A DNA stretch of 62,746 nucleotides, from positions 1 to 62,746 of the forward strand of contig JAPPLB010000168.1 of the NCBI GenBank assembly GCA_028819575.1, in the 5' to 3' direction. Below the pieces are notes generated by a model. The model saw only the letters and a list, made by a program, of their open reading frames with translations, searched no databases and was not told the origin of the DNA. Source of the DNA: Bryobacterales bacterium (GTDB lineage: Bacteria; Acidobacteriota; Terriglobia; Bryobacterales; UBA6623). Position numbers and translations under genes: made by a program. Below, piece after piece: positions 1 to 9,178 of the stretch (position 1 is its first letter; every line of letters starts with the position of its first letter).

Positions 1-142
1 GAGAGGGCCGTCAGGGCGAGGCGCGAGCCGCTTGGCGCGCGCAGGCGTACTTGACCGTACGTCGAGCACGGCAAGCAAGCGCAACGAAGTCGTGGCGGTC
101 GTATCGCGTGCTTCGGCCGTCGGGTGGTGAGAAATGCAGGCC
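1..142 (+). repeat. E1 dispersed repeat, copy truncated by window start
   Basis: This is the right-hand part of an E1 element (A and B modules), ending in the terminal repeat GGTGGTGAGAAATGCAGGCC. The left terminus lies outside the window. It matches the complete copies at 26433-26613 and 14707-14891 almost base for base. It abuts the 3' end of the broken toxin gene and replaces its natural stop codon. Confidence 0.9.
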
Positions 143-729
143 AAACGGGTTTTGATCAAGTCCATTTCCTTTTTCGGCGTCTTCCGGCCCTCCTTGGCCT
201 TCTTCTTGAAAGCGCACAGGACGTAGATCGCCGATCCAAATTGGGTGGTGTACACCGATCGGCTGCGGCCCGTGGTAAAAGTCCCGTAGAAGGCGCGGCG
301 GGCTCCTGTGGTCGCTCGGCGCGAAGTGAGGAGGATGGCGATCCGGGTGATCTCCTCCGACGAACGACAAAGCCGACGGCCGCAAATGTCCGTCGCCCAA
401 AGGGTTACGCGCCGCCTCCGGCTGGCTGTGCGGTGAGTGCGTCACAGCGGTCCTGCAGCGGTCACGCGTTACGCAATCGGCCCCAAGGCGCGTAACGCCG
501 CCTGCGTGACTTTTACCACGGGCTGCTTGGTGTCGGTCTTGAACGGCGCGACGATCTCAAGAACCGAAGCGCCGGGAAAACCCTTCAGCGCTTTGATCGA
601 TGGGTAGGTCTCGCCGCACTGAGCGGCGTAGAGAGCCTGACCGATATCGCGCTGTACAGCCCTTGGAAACTCTTTGAGGTCGCGTAGGGCGGAACCCAAC
701 CAGCACACGGGCCGCACACCCTCATCCAT
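143..729 (-). pseudogene. RelE/HigB-type (phage Gp49-like) toxin, split by E2
   Basis: The reading frame starts at 729 on the minus strand (MDEGVRPVCWLGSALRDL) and follows the Gp49-like/HigB toxin family as far as EIVAPFKTDT near 524. It then runs into element E2. Beyond E2 the missing second half resumes at 267-143 as SVYTTQFGSAIYVLCAFKKK and then RKTPKKEMDLIKTRL, which is the usual end of this family. E1 follows at once and removes the original stop. Intact members are mRNA interferases or related toxins, usually followed by an Xre antitoxin; none is visible, though it would lie beyond the window start. The 86-residue product still readable (469-729) carries a C-terminus encoded by E2 and is unlikely to be active. 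Family assignment is by eye. Confidence 0.75.
264..527. mobile_element. E2 element, complete copy with 16-bp terminal inverted repeats
   Basis: The left end reads GCCCGTGGTAAAAGTC at 268-283, and the exact reverse complement lies at 508-523. The element is about 256-264 bp, carries no transposase and interrupts the toxin gene. GCAG/GCGG-like bases flank both ends, so the exact boundary and any target duplication are uncertain. A second copy in the opposite orientation begins at 62580 and shares an exact 55-base inner block. The structure fits a MITE-like non-autonomous element. Confidence 0.8.
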
Positions 730-735
730 TCTTAG

Positions 736-741
736 AGTATA
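736..741 (-). promoter_or_regulatory. Candidate -10 box of the toxin gene
   Basis: On the minus strand TATACT is followed by six bases and then the ATG at 729. That spacing would start transcription at or near the start codon, giving a leaderless mRNA. No good -35 hexamer is visible. Confidence 0.4.
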
Positions 742-816
742 CAGATTCTTGTATGCAAGGAACAGAGCGTGCCGTCCGGCGTTACCAACGAGAGCGACCC
801 CAGGCTCGACCTACAG

Positions 817-910
817 GTTTTTCACGAGACACGAGACACGGGCTCTAATGCCGCCCTGGAGCCACGGCCCTGCCTGCTACCTCGGGTTTTCACGAAACAC
901 GGCTTTTTCA
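817..910 (+). repeat. E1 remnant with degenerate heptamers
   Basis: Two short runs of CACGARA-type heptamers (about 824-840 and 890-903) are separated by a stretch resembling 1390-1425 (a GGAGCAACGGCC/CCTGCT context). No termini remain. The rest of 730-938 shows nothing else recognisable. Confidence 0.55.
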
Positions 911-938
911 ACACGATACGTACCGGGGCGAATCGTGC

Positions 939-1190
939 TTACGGGGACTCGATGGCCGCTGGGGCCGCAGAGGAATGTTGGCTGGTGAACATGGCGAACA
1001 GCCCTTCCAGGTGTGCCATGCGCTCCCGCAGGTGGGCTACGTCGCTTTCGAGGCGGGTCAATCGTTCCTCGAGGCGGGTCAATCGTTCTCCGATGGCGCG
1101 CTGGCCGTTCAGGATGAGGCCGGCCAGGGCGACACCCAGGCTTGCCAGTGCAACGCCTACCGTGATAACGCCTGTCAGTTCGGGACTCAT
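939..1190 (-). CDS. Small membrane protein with coiled coil
   Basis: This is an 83-residue protein if started at the ATG at 1190 (MSPELTGVITVGVALASLG). An upstream ATG at 1220 would add ten polar residues before the hydrophobic segment and is less likely. One transmembrane helix (residues about 5-27) is followed by a heptad-patterned region with two near-identical RLEERLTRLE/RLTRLESDV units, ending in RERMAHLEGLFAMF. The layout (N-terminal anchor, cytoplasmic coiled coil) resembles small XhlA-like proteins of unknown role. It is flanked by E1 remnants on both sides. The function is not known. Confidence 0.6.
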   Translation of the reverse strand: MSPELTGVITVGVALASLGVALAGLILNGQRAIGERLTRLEERLTRLESDVAHLRERMAHLEGLFAMFTSQHSSAAPAAIESP

Positions 1191-1357
1191 GGTTCGCTCG
1201 CTTTCTGACTGAATCGGCAATGGTCAGTCTACCATGTTCAAGAAGAACTCTTTGGAAATGCCGCCGCGCTTCGTGCCGCACGGCCTGTCGTGGCTCCGTC
1301 CCGGCCGCCTGGGTGCGGAGGTGACCCGCCGCCCGTAGGGCCTGCTTCGGCCCGCGG

Positions 1358-1511
1358 GTCACGAGACATGAAACACGGCTTTTCATGCTGCCTTGGAGCA
1401 ACGGCCGTACCGCCTGCTCGGTTTTGGGGTCACGAATCACGAGACACGAAACACGAATCACGGCCTTTTTGTCACGTGCTTCGACCGTCGGGTGGTGAGA
1501 AATGCTGGCTA
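1358..1511 (+). repeat. E1 copy, C-module type, left terminus lost
   Basis: Contains a first short heptamer run (1359-1380), a spacer, then five CACGA-type heptamers at about 1434-1466, the block GTGCTTCGACCGTCGG and the terminus GGTGGTGAGAAATGCTGGCTA. It lies directly downstream of the thioesterase gene read on the minus strand, five bases beyond its stop. Confidence 0.8.
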
Positions 1512-1536
1512 TCCACTAGCCACTATCCACTTTCCG
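1509..1536 (+). repeat. Heptamer tandem array, CTATCCA type
   Basis: CTATCCA, CTAGCCA, CTATCCA and a degenerate CTTTCCG follow one another without spacing. The array starts in the last bases of E1 and runs into the thioesterase 3' end, so it contains that gene's stop codon and last codons. Two units recur at 3774-3787. Confidence 0.6.
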
Positions 1537-1944
1537 GGCCTGTCCGAACTTCTTCTTCAACCCGCGCGCGAAGCGCTCGACGTCGATCACATAACGTTCG
1601 TGGGCGCCCCTCCCGACGGTTTCGCGTGAATCGACCGCTTCCACGTCAAAGGTGATCTTCCTGCCGTCGACGGCCGTGACGACGGCCTTGTAGGTCACTT
1701 CGTCTCCCAGCGGCGTTGCGCCGAGGTGCGATATGTCGACATGGGTGCCGACGGTGTCCTGGCCTTCTGCGAGGTGCGGGAGCACGGCGTCGCGCGCCGT
1801 GACTTCCATGTGGGCGATCATGCACGGCGAGGCGAGCGACGGTTTCACACGCTTGCCGAGAAACGAAATGCAGTCCGTTTCCTTTACGATGAGCTTTCGC
1901 TCCAGAGTTGTTCCGATCTTGATCACAGTGCCCATAATAACCAT
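1516..1944 (-). CDS. FlK-like hotdog-fold thioesterase
   Basis: This 142-residue protein fits the fluoroacetyl-CoA thioesterase (FlK)-type hotdog family, which hydrolyses acyl-CoA thioesters. The best-matching stretch is CMIAHMEVTARDAVLPHL, then TVGTHVDISHLGATPLG and GRGAHERYVIDVERF. By comparison with FlK, the candidate catalytic residues are Ser39 (Thr in FlK), Glu47 and His73. The natural substrate cannot be inferred; most homologues do not act on fluoroacetyl-CoA. The start is either 1944 or an in-frame ATG at 1935; neither has a clear Shine-Dalgarno sequence. Its start codon lies two bases from that of the divergent PLP-enzyme gene. The stop sits within a heptamer array next to E1. Confidence 0.8.
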   Translation of the reverse strand: MVIMGTVIKIGTTLERKLIVKETDCISFLGKRVKPSLASPCMIAHMEVTARDAVLPHLAEGQDTVGTHVDISHLGATPLGDEVTYKAVVTAVDGRKITFDVEAVDSRETVGRGAHERYVIDVERFARGLKKKFGQARKVDSG

Positions 1945-1946
1945 TC

Positions 1947-3104
1947 ATGACTGAACTCGAATCCAAGTACGGCGTCAAGCGCATTCTCAACGCGATGGGG
2001 ATGTCGACGATCGTCGGCGCCAATGTCGTCCCCCCCCAGGTCCGCCGGATCGCGGACGAGGCCATGTCGATGAGCTTCGACATCGACGAGTTGCAGGCCG
2101 CCGCCGGCAAGGTCATCGCCCGCTGGACCGGAGCCGAAGCCGGCTGCGTGACGGCCTGCTCGGCGTCGGGAATCGCCGAGACGGTCGCCGCCGCCATGAC
2201 CGGGTCCGACCTGGGCCGCATCGTCCAACTGCCGGACACGGCCGGCATGAGGAACGAAGTCGTGATGCAACTCGGCCACAACCTGAACTTCGGCGGAGAG
2301 GTCGCGCAGATGGTCCGCATCGCGGGGGCCGGGTTGAAGCTCATCGGAACCGCCAACCACTGCGATGCGTTCCACCTCCGCAACGCCATCGGCCCCCATA
2401 CCGCGGCCGTCCTGTTCGTCGAGAACGGCGTGGTGCACCCCGAGGGCAACTTCATTCCCCTCGAGGACTGCGTCGAGATCGCGGGCCGGAGCGGGATTCC
2501 CGTGATCACCGATGCGGCGGGCGAACCCGACGTTCGGCCTCTCGTGCGGGCCGGCTCGGCGGCCGTGATCACGAGCGCCCACAAGATGATGGGCGCTCCG
2601 ACATCGGGGATGATCTGCGGCAAGAAGGATTTCATTCGCTCTACGTATCTGCAGAACTGGGGCATCGGACGCGCGATGAAGGTCGGCAAGGAGGGCATCG
2701 CCGGCTGCATGGCGGCGGTCGAGCAATGGTACTCGCGTGACCTGGAAGGCGAGCGGCGCCGCTTCGACGCCCTGGCGGAAGTCCTGGCCCGGCATGTCCC
2801 GGTGCGCCGCGACCCGGGGTCGCCTTTTGTCCATGTCGAGTTGCCGGAAAGCACCGGCCTCACGGCGACACAATTCGCCAATGTGCTCCGGGAAAGCGAT
2901 CCCGTTCTGTGGGTCAACGCGGCCGATGACAAGGGAAGTCGCCCGACGATCTCGCTGAACCTGCGCGTGATGGACGAGGCCGCCGCCGCCGCAATCGGAG
3001 AGGCCCTCAAGCGCTTGATGGACGACCCCAGGGAACCGCAGAAGAACATACCCTTCCACGACCTCTATTGGTCGGAGGAGCGTCTGATGAAGTGGGGCGA
3101 ATAA
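1947..3104 (+). CDS. PLP-dependent enzyme, SelA / aminotransferase class V-like
   Basis: A 385-residue fold-type I PLP enzyme. The PLP-binding lysine is probably Lys213 in TSAHKMMGAPTSG, and Asp189 (VITDAAGE) probably contacts the cofactor ring. The N-terminus (YGVKRILNAMGMSTIVGAN) resembles SelA-like proteins and D-glucosaminate-6-phosphate ammonia lyases, in which a Lys aldimine drives an elimination. A true SelA is unlikely because no selenocysteine genes are nearby. The ATG is preceded by CCATAATAACCATTC with no Shine-Dalgarno; a TAATAA box six bases upstream would suit a leaderless message. The DinB-type gene follows nine bases after its stop, so the two are probably co-transcribed. Confidence 0.75.
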   Translation: MTELESKYGVKRILNAMGMSTIVGANVVPPQVRRIADEAMSMSFDIDELQAAAGKVIARWTGAEAGCVTACSASGIAETVAAAMTGSDLGRIVQLPDTAGMRNEVVMQLGHNLNFGGEVAQMVRIAGAGLKLIGTANHCDAFHLRNAIGPHTAAVLFVENGVVHPEGNFIPLEDCVEIAGRSGIPVITDAAGEPDVRPLVRAGSAAVITSAHKMMGAPTSGMICGKKDFIRSTYLQNWGIGRAMKVGKEGIAGCMAAVEQWYSRDLEGERRRFDALAEVLARHVPVRRDPGSPFVHVELPESTGLTATQFANVLRESDPVLWVNAADDKGSRPTISLNLRVMDEAAAAAIGEALKRLMDDPREPQKNIPFHDLYWSEERLMKWGE

Positions 3105-3113
3105 AGCCGGCCC

Positions 3114-3683
3114 ATGGCCGAGACCTTGGAACAGGCATACCTGGCGGGCGCGGCGCGGGAGTTCCGACGCCTGAAGAAACTCGCCGACGACGCGCTCGCT
3201 CAGATTTCCGGCGTGGACTTCTTCCACAGGCCGGACGCCTCGTCGAACAGCGTGGCGTTGATCGTCAAGCATGTGGCCGGCAACCTGCGCTCGCGTTGGA
3301 CGGACTTTCTCACGACCGACGGCGAGAAGCCGGAGCGCCGCCGGGATCAGGAGTTCGAGATCGCCGCCGGGGATACGCGCGAAGCGCTGCTGCATCGCTG
3401 GGAGGAGGGCTGGCGGCGGGTATTCGAGACGATGGAGAGCCTCGCCCCGGCGGACCTGGAAAAGACCGTGTTCATCCGAAGCGAGCCGCACTCCGTTCTG
3501 GAAGCGATCCAACGGCAACTCACGCACAACGCCTATCACGCGGGTCAGATTGTGTTCCTGGCCAAGCATCTGCGGGCCGGCGAGTGGAAGGCCCTGAGCA
3601 TCCCGCGAGGCGGGACGGAGGAGTTCAACGCCCGGATGCGGGAACGGTTCCGGGACGCGAAGCGGCGCTTCCCGGATGAGTAG
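3114..3683 (+). CDS. DinB/DUF1572-family protein
   Basis: A 189-residue four-helix-bundle protein of the DinB superfamily (DUF1572 branch). The likely metal ligands are the His in IVKHVAGN (about residue 53) and the two His in THNAYHAGQ (about 137 and 141). Members include metal-dependent thiol transferases and uncharacterised stress proteins; no substrate can be given. It starts nine bases after the PLP-enzyme stop and runs on the same strand. Confidence 0.8.
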   Translation: MAETLEQAYLAGAAREFRRLKKLADDALAQISGVDFFHRPDASSNSVALIVKHVAGNLRSRWTDFLTTDGEKPERRRDQEFEIAAGDTREALLHRWEEGWRRVFETMESLAPADLEKTVFIRSEPHSVLEAIQRQLTHNAYHAGQIVFLAKHLRAGEWKALSIPRGGTEEFNARMRERFRDAKRRFPDE

Positions 3684-3689
3684 CTCCGG

Positions 3690-3790
3690 GCGTTGCGAAG
3701 GAAAAGCGAAGCCCTGGCGGTCGTATCGCGTGCTTCGTTTTTGGGTCACGAATCACGGTTTTCCAGGCTTTCACTAGCCACTATCCACTG
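3690..3790 (+). repeat. E1 remnant and two CTAGCCA-type heptamers
   Basis: Holds a rearranged piece of E1 (GTCGTATCGCGTGCTTCG, then GTCACGAATCACGG), followed by CTAGCCA and CTATCCA at 3774-3787. Eighteen bases (CACTAGCCACTATCCACT) also occur at about 1514-1531. No E1 terminus remains. The rest of 3791-3915 before cysM shows nothing recognisable except the ribosome-binding site. Confidence 0.6.
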
Positions 3791-3915
3791 CCTTTCTACC
3801 CCGGCCTGCTAAGCTGAGAAGAGACCGGTTCAACCTGCCGGAAGTGCTTTCTTTTTCAAGCATTTCCCCCCGACTCTTGCCCACGGAGTTGTCTACAATG
3901 ACACGAGGTTTCCCG

Positions 3916-4857
3916 ATGGCCGCCGAAGCAACCAGAACGGAGGGCGATGTGGATGGCGCCGCCTCGGTGCTCGATCACATCGGCAATACGCCCCTGGTCC
4001 GGTTGTCCGGGATCAGCCGCGAGTTTCCGGACGTCGAGATCTACGGCAAGGGAGAGGGCTTCAACCCGGGCGGCTCGGTCAAGGACCGCCCGGCGCTCAA
4101 CATGATCCTCGACGGCGAACGGACCGGGAAACTCGAGCCCGGCGGCACGCTCATCGACGCCACCAGCGGGAATACCGGCATCGCGTACGCCATGATCGCG
4201 GCCGCAAAGGGGTACCGCGTACGGCTGTTCCTGCCGGCCAATGCCTCGCCGGAGCGCAAACGGATCCTGAAAGCGTACGGCGCCGAGGTCGTGCTGACGG
4301 ACGCGGCGGAGGGATCCGACGGGGCGATCCGGGCCTGCCGGGAGGAATACCGCAACAACCCGGACCAGTATTTCTATCCGGATCAGTACAACAACCCGGC
4401 CAACTGGCTCGCCCACTACGACGGTACGGGCGTCGAGATCTGGAATCAGACGCGCGGGCGCATCACGCACTTCGTTACGGGCCTGGGCACGAGCGGGACG
4501 TTCATGGGCGTCGGCCGGCGGCTGCGGACGTACTCGAGCGGCGTGAAGTTGATCTCCATGCAGCCCTCCAGCGGCTTTCACGGCCTCGAGGGACTCAAGC
4601 ACATGCCCACCGCCATCGTGCCGGGCATTTACGATGAAGGGCTTGCCGACGAAAACATCGGCATCGACACCGAGGACGCCTACAAGCTGGTCAAGCGGCT
4701 TGCGAAAGAGGAGGGCCTGCTGGTCGGAATCTCCTCGGGCGCGAATGTCGCCGCCGCCCTCGAAGTGGCCTCGCGGATCGAGAAAGGCGTGATCGTCACG
4801 ATTCTTTGCGACGCCGCGGACAAGTACCTGAGCGAGCATTTCTGGGACGAAGAATGA
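3916..4857 (+). CDS. cysM: Cysteine synthase CysM-type
   Basis: This 313-residue PLP enzyme belongs to the cysteine synthase/cystathionine beta-synthase family. Lys56 in NPGGSVKDR binds PLP and TSGNTGIA (83-90) binds the substrate carboxylate. GLGTSGT forms the phosphate-binding loop. The start at 3916 is preferred over ATGs at 3898 and 3844 because GAGG lies seven bases upstream. It overlaps mec by four bases (ATGA). The neighbours point to a CysM that uses the thiocarboxylated carrier CysO, as in Mycobacterium tuberculosis, rather than free sulfide. That is inference from context; the O-phosphoserine preference cannot be read here. Confidence 0.85.
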   Translation: MAAEATRTEGDVDGAASVLDHIGNTPLVRLSGISREFPDVEIYGKGEGFNPGGSVKDRPALNMILDGERTGKLEPGGTLIDATSGNTGIAYAMIAAAKGYRVRLFLPANASPERKRILKAYGAEVVLTDAAEGSDGAIRACREEYRNNPDQYFYPDQYNNPANWLAHYDGTGVEIWNQTRGRITHFVTGLGTSGTFMGVGRRLRTYSSGVKLISMQPSSGFHGLEGLKHMPTAIVPGIYDEGLADENIGIDTEDAYKLVKRLAKEEGLLVGISSGANVAAALEVASRIEKGVIVTILCDAADKYLSEHFWDEE

Positions 4858-5278
4858 TTCGCATCGAGCAGCAGCCCTGGGCGGAGATGGTTGCCCATGC
4901 GCAGGCGATCTACCCGAACGAGTGCGTCGGAGTGATGCTCGGCAACAGCCGGAACGGCGCGAAAACCGTGACCGAGGCGCTACGCATGGAGAACGTGCAT
5001 GACGGCCCGCAGGCGGCCCGCTACGAGTTGGATCAGAAGGCCCTGCTCGCCGCGGACACCGAGGCCCGGGCGCGCAAGCTCGAGCTGATCGGCATCTATC
5101 ATTCGCATCCCGATTGCGATGCGTATTTTTCCGAGACGGATCTCCGTAACTCGTGCCCCTGGTATTCGTTCGTGGTCCTCTCGATCAAAAACGGGACGTT
5201 CGACCACGCCAACAGTTGGCTCCCCGACGCGGACCAGACATCCGCTGACAAAGAAGATTTGGAATACGGAGAGAAGTA

Positions 5279-5279
<1 letters not shown>
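4854..5279 (+). CDS. mec: JAMM/MPN+ zinc protease, Mec-like
   Basis: A 141-residue JAMM metalloprotease. The zinc site is complete: Glu23 (NECVGVM), His83 and His85 (YHSHP), and Ser93 and Asp96 in the motif HxHx(10)D. Mec of mycobacteria releases cysteine from the CysO-Cys adduct by cutting after the carrier's Gly-Gly. The ATG at 4854 overlaps the cysM stop, and the stop overlaps the next start (TAATG), so translation is probably coupled both ways. An alternative start at 4806 would lie inside cysM and lacks homology. Because the carrier here is fused to its E1-like enzyme, Mec is also the obvious candidate for cutting that fusion. Confidence 0.88.
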
Positions 5280-6724
<1,445 letters not shown>

Positions 6725-6806
6725 CCTTCCGTCCCGGGGCCAACTCGATTGCCCCCGGCGATCAGGACAAGACAGGGAATGCTTGCTACCAAATGACCCA
6801 GCCTGC

Positions 6807-6824
6807 TAGCCTGTATTTCTCGCC
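6807..6824 (+). repeat. Isolated E1 terminal-repeat remnant
   Basis: TAGCCTGTATTTCTCGCC differs from the consensus E1 end at two positions. No inner module or opposite end is nearby. Confidence 0.4.
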
Positions 6825-6874
6825 ATGCTGACTCGTCCGCCGGCGCGACCTGTCCCCGAACCAGGAGAAGGCTG

Positions 6875-7282
6875 ATGGCAACCCCGGCTGAACCCGTCAC
6901 AAGCGCCATCTTCCGTGCGCAGCGCAGCGTGGACGTGGACCCCGACCTGGCCTACGAAGCCGCCGAGGAAAGCTGTCGCCAAGCCGGCGAGAATGTCATC
7001 GCCGCTCTCGGAGCCAAGATCGACTTTCAGGTAGCCGCTCTCGGAGCCAAGATCGACTCTCAGGTCGCCGGGCTCGATGCCAAGATCGACGCCCTAAGCA
7101 CCCGGACCGACGCTCAGGTCGCCGAGATCAAAGCCCAGATCACTGAGGTCAAGGCCGAGATCAAAGCCCAAGGATCACTAATCGAAAACCTGCGGCAAGT
7201 GGTCTGGCGGGTGATCTGGCCGCTTATCGCTCTGCTGGCCGTCCCCATCTTCGGCCTGCTCTACGAGGCTCTTGCCCGCTGA
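6875..7282 (+). CDS. Coiled-coil protein with C-terminal membrane anchor
   Basis: A 135-residue protein. After a soluble N-terminus come tandem 10-11-residue units of the pattern LGAKIDxQVAA (about residues 43-95), repeated at the DNA level, then a Lys/Glu/Ile coiled coil and a C-terminal transmembrane helix (VIWPLIALLAVPIFGLLYEAL). It resembles DUF1640-like or phage tail-fibre-like coiled coils, but no function can be assigned. GAGAAGG lies nine bases before the ATG. The DNA repeat could vary in copy number by slippage. Confidence 0.6.
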   Translation: MATPAEPVTSAIFRAQRSVDVDPDLAYEAAEESCRQAGENVIAALGAKIDFQVAALGAKIDSQVAGLDAKIDALSTRTDAQVAEIKAQITEVKAEIKAQGSLIENLRQVVWRVIWPLIALLAVPIFGLLYEALAR

Positions 7283-7441
7283 AAAGGGCGCCGCGCGCCG
7301 GCCCGGCGATCCTTCTTGACCGCATGATCAAGATGCTGATCGGCCTTTCTCTCGGAGCGTCCAGGCGAGCTTCTCCCCTGGATTGCACAGCCGGTGATTC
7401 ACAGGGCGCCCGAAGTTACTACTGGTAGTCTCCCGGCCCTA

Positions 7442-9178
7442 ATGCCCGACCTCCCCAAGACCTGCCTCCCGACGTGGACGGTAGGGGAACTGCCTGAGCC
7501 GAAAAAAATCGGCCTCAGCAACATAGCCGGATTTATCGGCCCGGGAATCGTCATGTGCGGGATTCAGATTGCCGGCGGCGAGTGGCTCCTCGGCGCGGAG
7601 ATCACGGCGCGTTATGGGGGCGGCCTCATGTGGTTGGCCGCCGTCGCGATCATCGGCCAGGTCTTCTACAACATGGAGTGCGGCCGCTACGCGCTGTACA
7701 CCGGTGAGCCGGTCTTCACCGGGTTCATGCGGGCCAGGCCCGGCCCGCCGTTCTGGATCGGGGTGTTGTTCCTGCTCAGCATGGGATCTCTGATCCCCGG
7801 GCTGTCCACGCAAGCCGCCGCCGTGCTCTCCGCCATTTTCCTGGACCGCGTTCCCGGCGAGGCGGACCGCGCGCTGGTGACGACGCTGGCGTTCGTATTG
7901 CTCGGCGTGGTCTCGCTGCCCATTCTGGTCGGGGGCAAGATCTACAACATGATGCAGGCGGTGATGACCGTGAAGGTCTTTGTCGTGCTCGGCTTCTGCC
8001 TGATCATGGGCGTCTTGTTCGTAAGTCCGAAGAATTGGGGCGATGTCTTCAGCGGCTTCTTGAAGGTCGGCAACGTGCCGGTCGTTGCCGGCGAGGACAG
8101 CAACGGCAACGGAGTGCTCGATCCGGGCGAGGATTTCGACCGCGACGGGCATCTGGATGTCGTCGAACCCGTCAAGGCGCGCGACCGGTCCGGCAGAGTC
8201 GTCGCTTTTGACGACCTCGACGGCGACGGCAAGTGGGACGGAGAGAACGTCGCGAACCTGTTCCTCGCGCGGTTTCGGGATGGGGAGTGGCCCGTCCTGC
8301 TGCTGACGCAGATCGCCTTGCTGGGCGCGTTCATCGGATATGCCGGGGGCGGCGGTTTGGGCAATGCCACCTACAGCAACTACTGCCGTGACAAGGGTTG
8401 GGGCATGGGGGGGCAAGTGGGCGCTATTCCCAGCGCTATCGGCGGGCGAAAGGTGACGCTCAGCCACATCGGAAAAGTCTTCGCCGTATCGGAAGGGAAT
8501 CTCCGCCGATGGAAGGGCTGGTGGCGCACGATCGTCGTCGACCAGTGCTTCATTTGGGCTCCTGGTTGCGTCATGGGGATGGCCTTGCCCGCGCTCCTGT
8601 CGATTCAGTTCTCCCCGAACTCGGCGCTGTTCCGCGATACGGAGGGCCTTGACTGGGCGCAGGCCATCATTTCCGCCGACGGGGTTCGCCACTCCGGCAT
8701 GCTCAGTCCGGCAATGCAGGAGGGGCTGTGGATCGCCATGCTGATCGTCGGGCTGTTGGTGCTGCTGCCGAGCCAGATGTCGATCGTCGAGGACGTGTGC
8801 CGCCGCTGGACCGACATCTTCTGGTCGGGCAGCCGCCGCATCCGTGAGCGCATGAAGCCGGGTCAGGTGGGGCGCATCTACTACTCGATCCTGGTCTTCT
8901 ACGTCGTGTGGTCGTTTCTCTGCGCCTGGTATTTCACGAAGTATGAAAATCCCAAGGTGATGGTGTTGTTGATCGCCAACCTGAACAACGTCGGCCTGGG
9001 GCTCAGTTCGTTCTTCATCTTGCGCAACAACCTGGCATACTTGCCGAAACCCCTGCGCCCCGGCTGGATCCATCGCATCGGCATCACCGGCTGCGGGGTG
9101 TTCTATCTCGGCATGGCGGGGCTGGTTTTCTATCACAGGCAGTTGCCGATATTGAAAGAACTGCTCGGATCGGGATGA
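7442..9178 (+). CDS. Nramp-like transporter with EF-hand-like inserts
   Basis: A 578-residue polytopic membrane protein with about ten to eleven helices, of the Nramp/SLC11 superfamily. The first helix reads GPGIVMCGIQIAGGEWLLG; the canonical DPGN metal motif is absent, so it is not a typical manganese importer and could carry another cation such as Mg2+. In a loop at about residues 219-275 lie acidic runs with Asp/Asn at alternate positions, DSNGNGVLDPGEDFDRDGHLD and DDLDGDGKWDG, which look like EF-hand or dockerin calcium loops. A GTG at 7394 could extend the protein by 16 residues; no Shine-Dalgarno decides. The stop overlaps the SDR start (ATGA). Confidence 0.75.
   Translation: MPDLPKTCLPTWTVGELPEPKKIGLSNIAGFIGPGIVMCGIQIAGGEWLLGAEITARYGGGLMWLAAVAIIGQVFYNMECGRYALYTGEPVFTGFMRARPGPPFWIGVLFLLSMGSLIPGLSTQAAAVLSAIFLDRVPGEADRALVTTLAFVLLGVVSLPILVGGKIYNMMQAVMTVKVFVVLGFCLIMGVLFVSPKNWGDVFSGFLKVGNVPVVAGEDSNGNGVLDPGEDFDRDGHLDVVEPVKARDRSGRVVAFDDLDGDGKWDGENVANLFLARFRDGEWPVLLLTQIALLGAFIGYAGGGGLGNATYSNYCRDKGWGMGGQVGAIPSAIGGRKVTLSHIGKVFAVSEGNLRRWKGWWRTIVVDQCFIWAPGCVMGMALPALLSIQFSPNSALFRDTEGLDWAQAIISADGVRHSGMLSPAMQEGLWIAMLIVGLLVLLPSQMSIVEDVCRRWTDIFWSGSRRIRERMKPGQVGRIYYSILVFYVVWSFLCAWYFTKYENPKVMVLLIANLNNVGLGLSSFFILRNNLAYLPKPLRPGWIHRIGITGCGVFYLGMAGLVFYHRQLPILKELLGSG

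Noticed and set aside
1434-1466. Replication origin with DnaA boxes
   Set aside because: The heptamers do not resemble the 9-base DnaA box TTATCCACA and no dnaA/dnaN genes are present.
1923-3749. Long minus-strand open frame (608 codons) opposite the SelA-like gene
   Set aside because: Arg/His/Pro-rich shadow of the opposite strand in GC-rich DNA, with no recognisable family and full overlap with well-supported genes.
7283-7441. Riboswitch or attenuator before the Nramp-like gene
   Set aside because: No convincing stem set or conserved motif was found.
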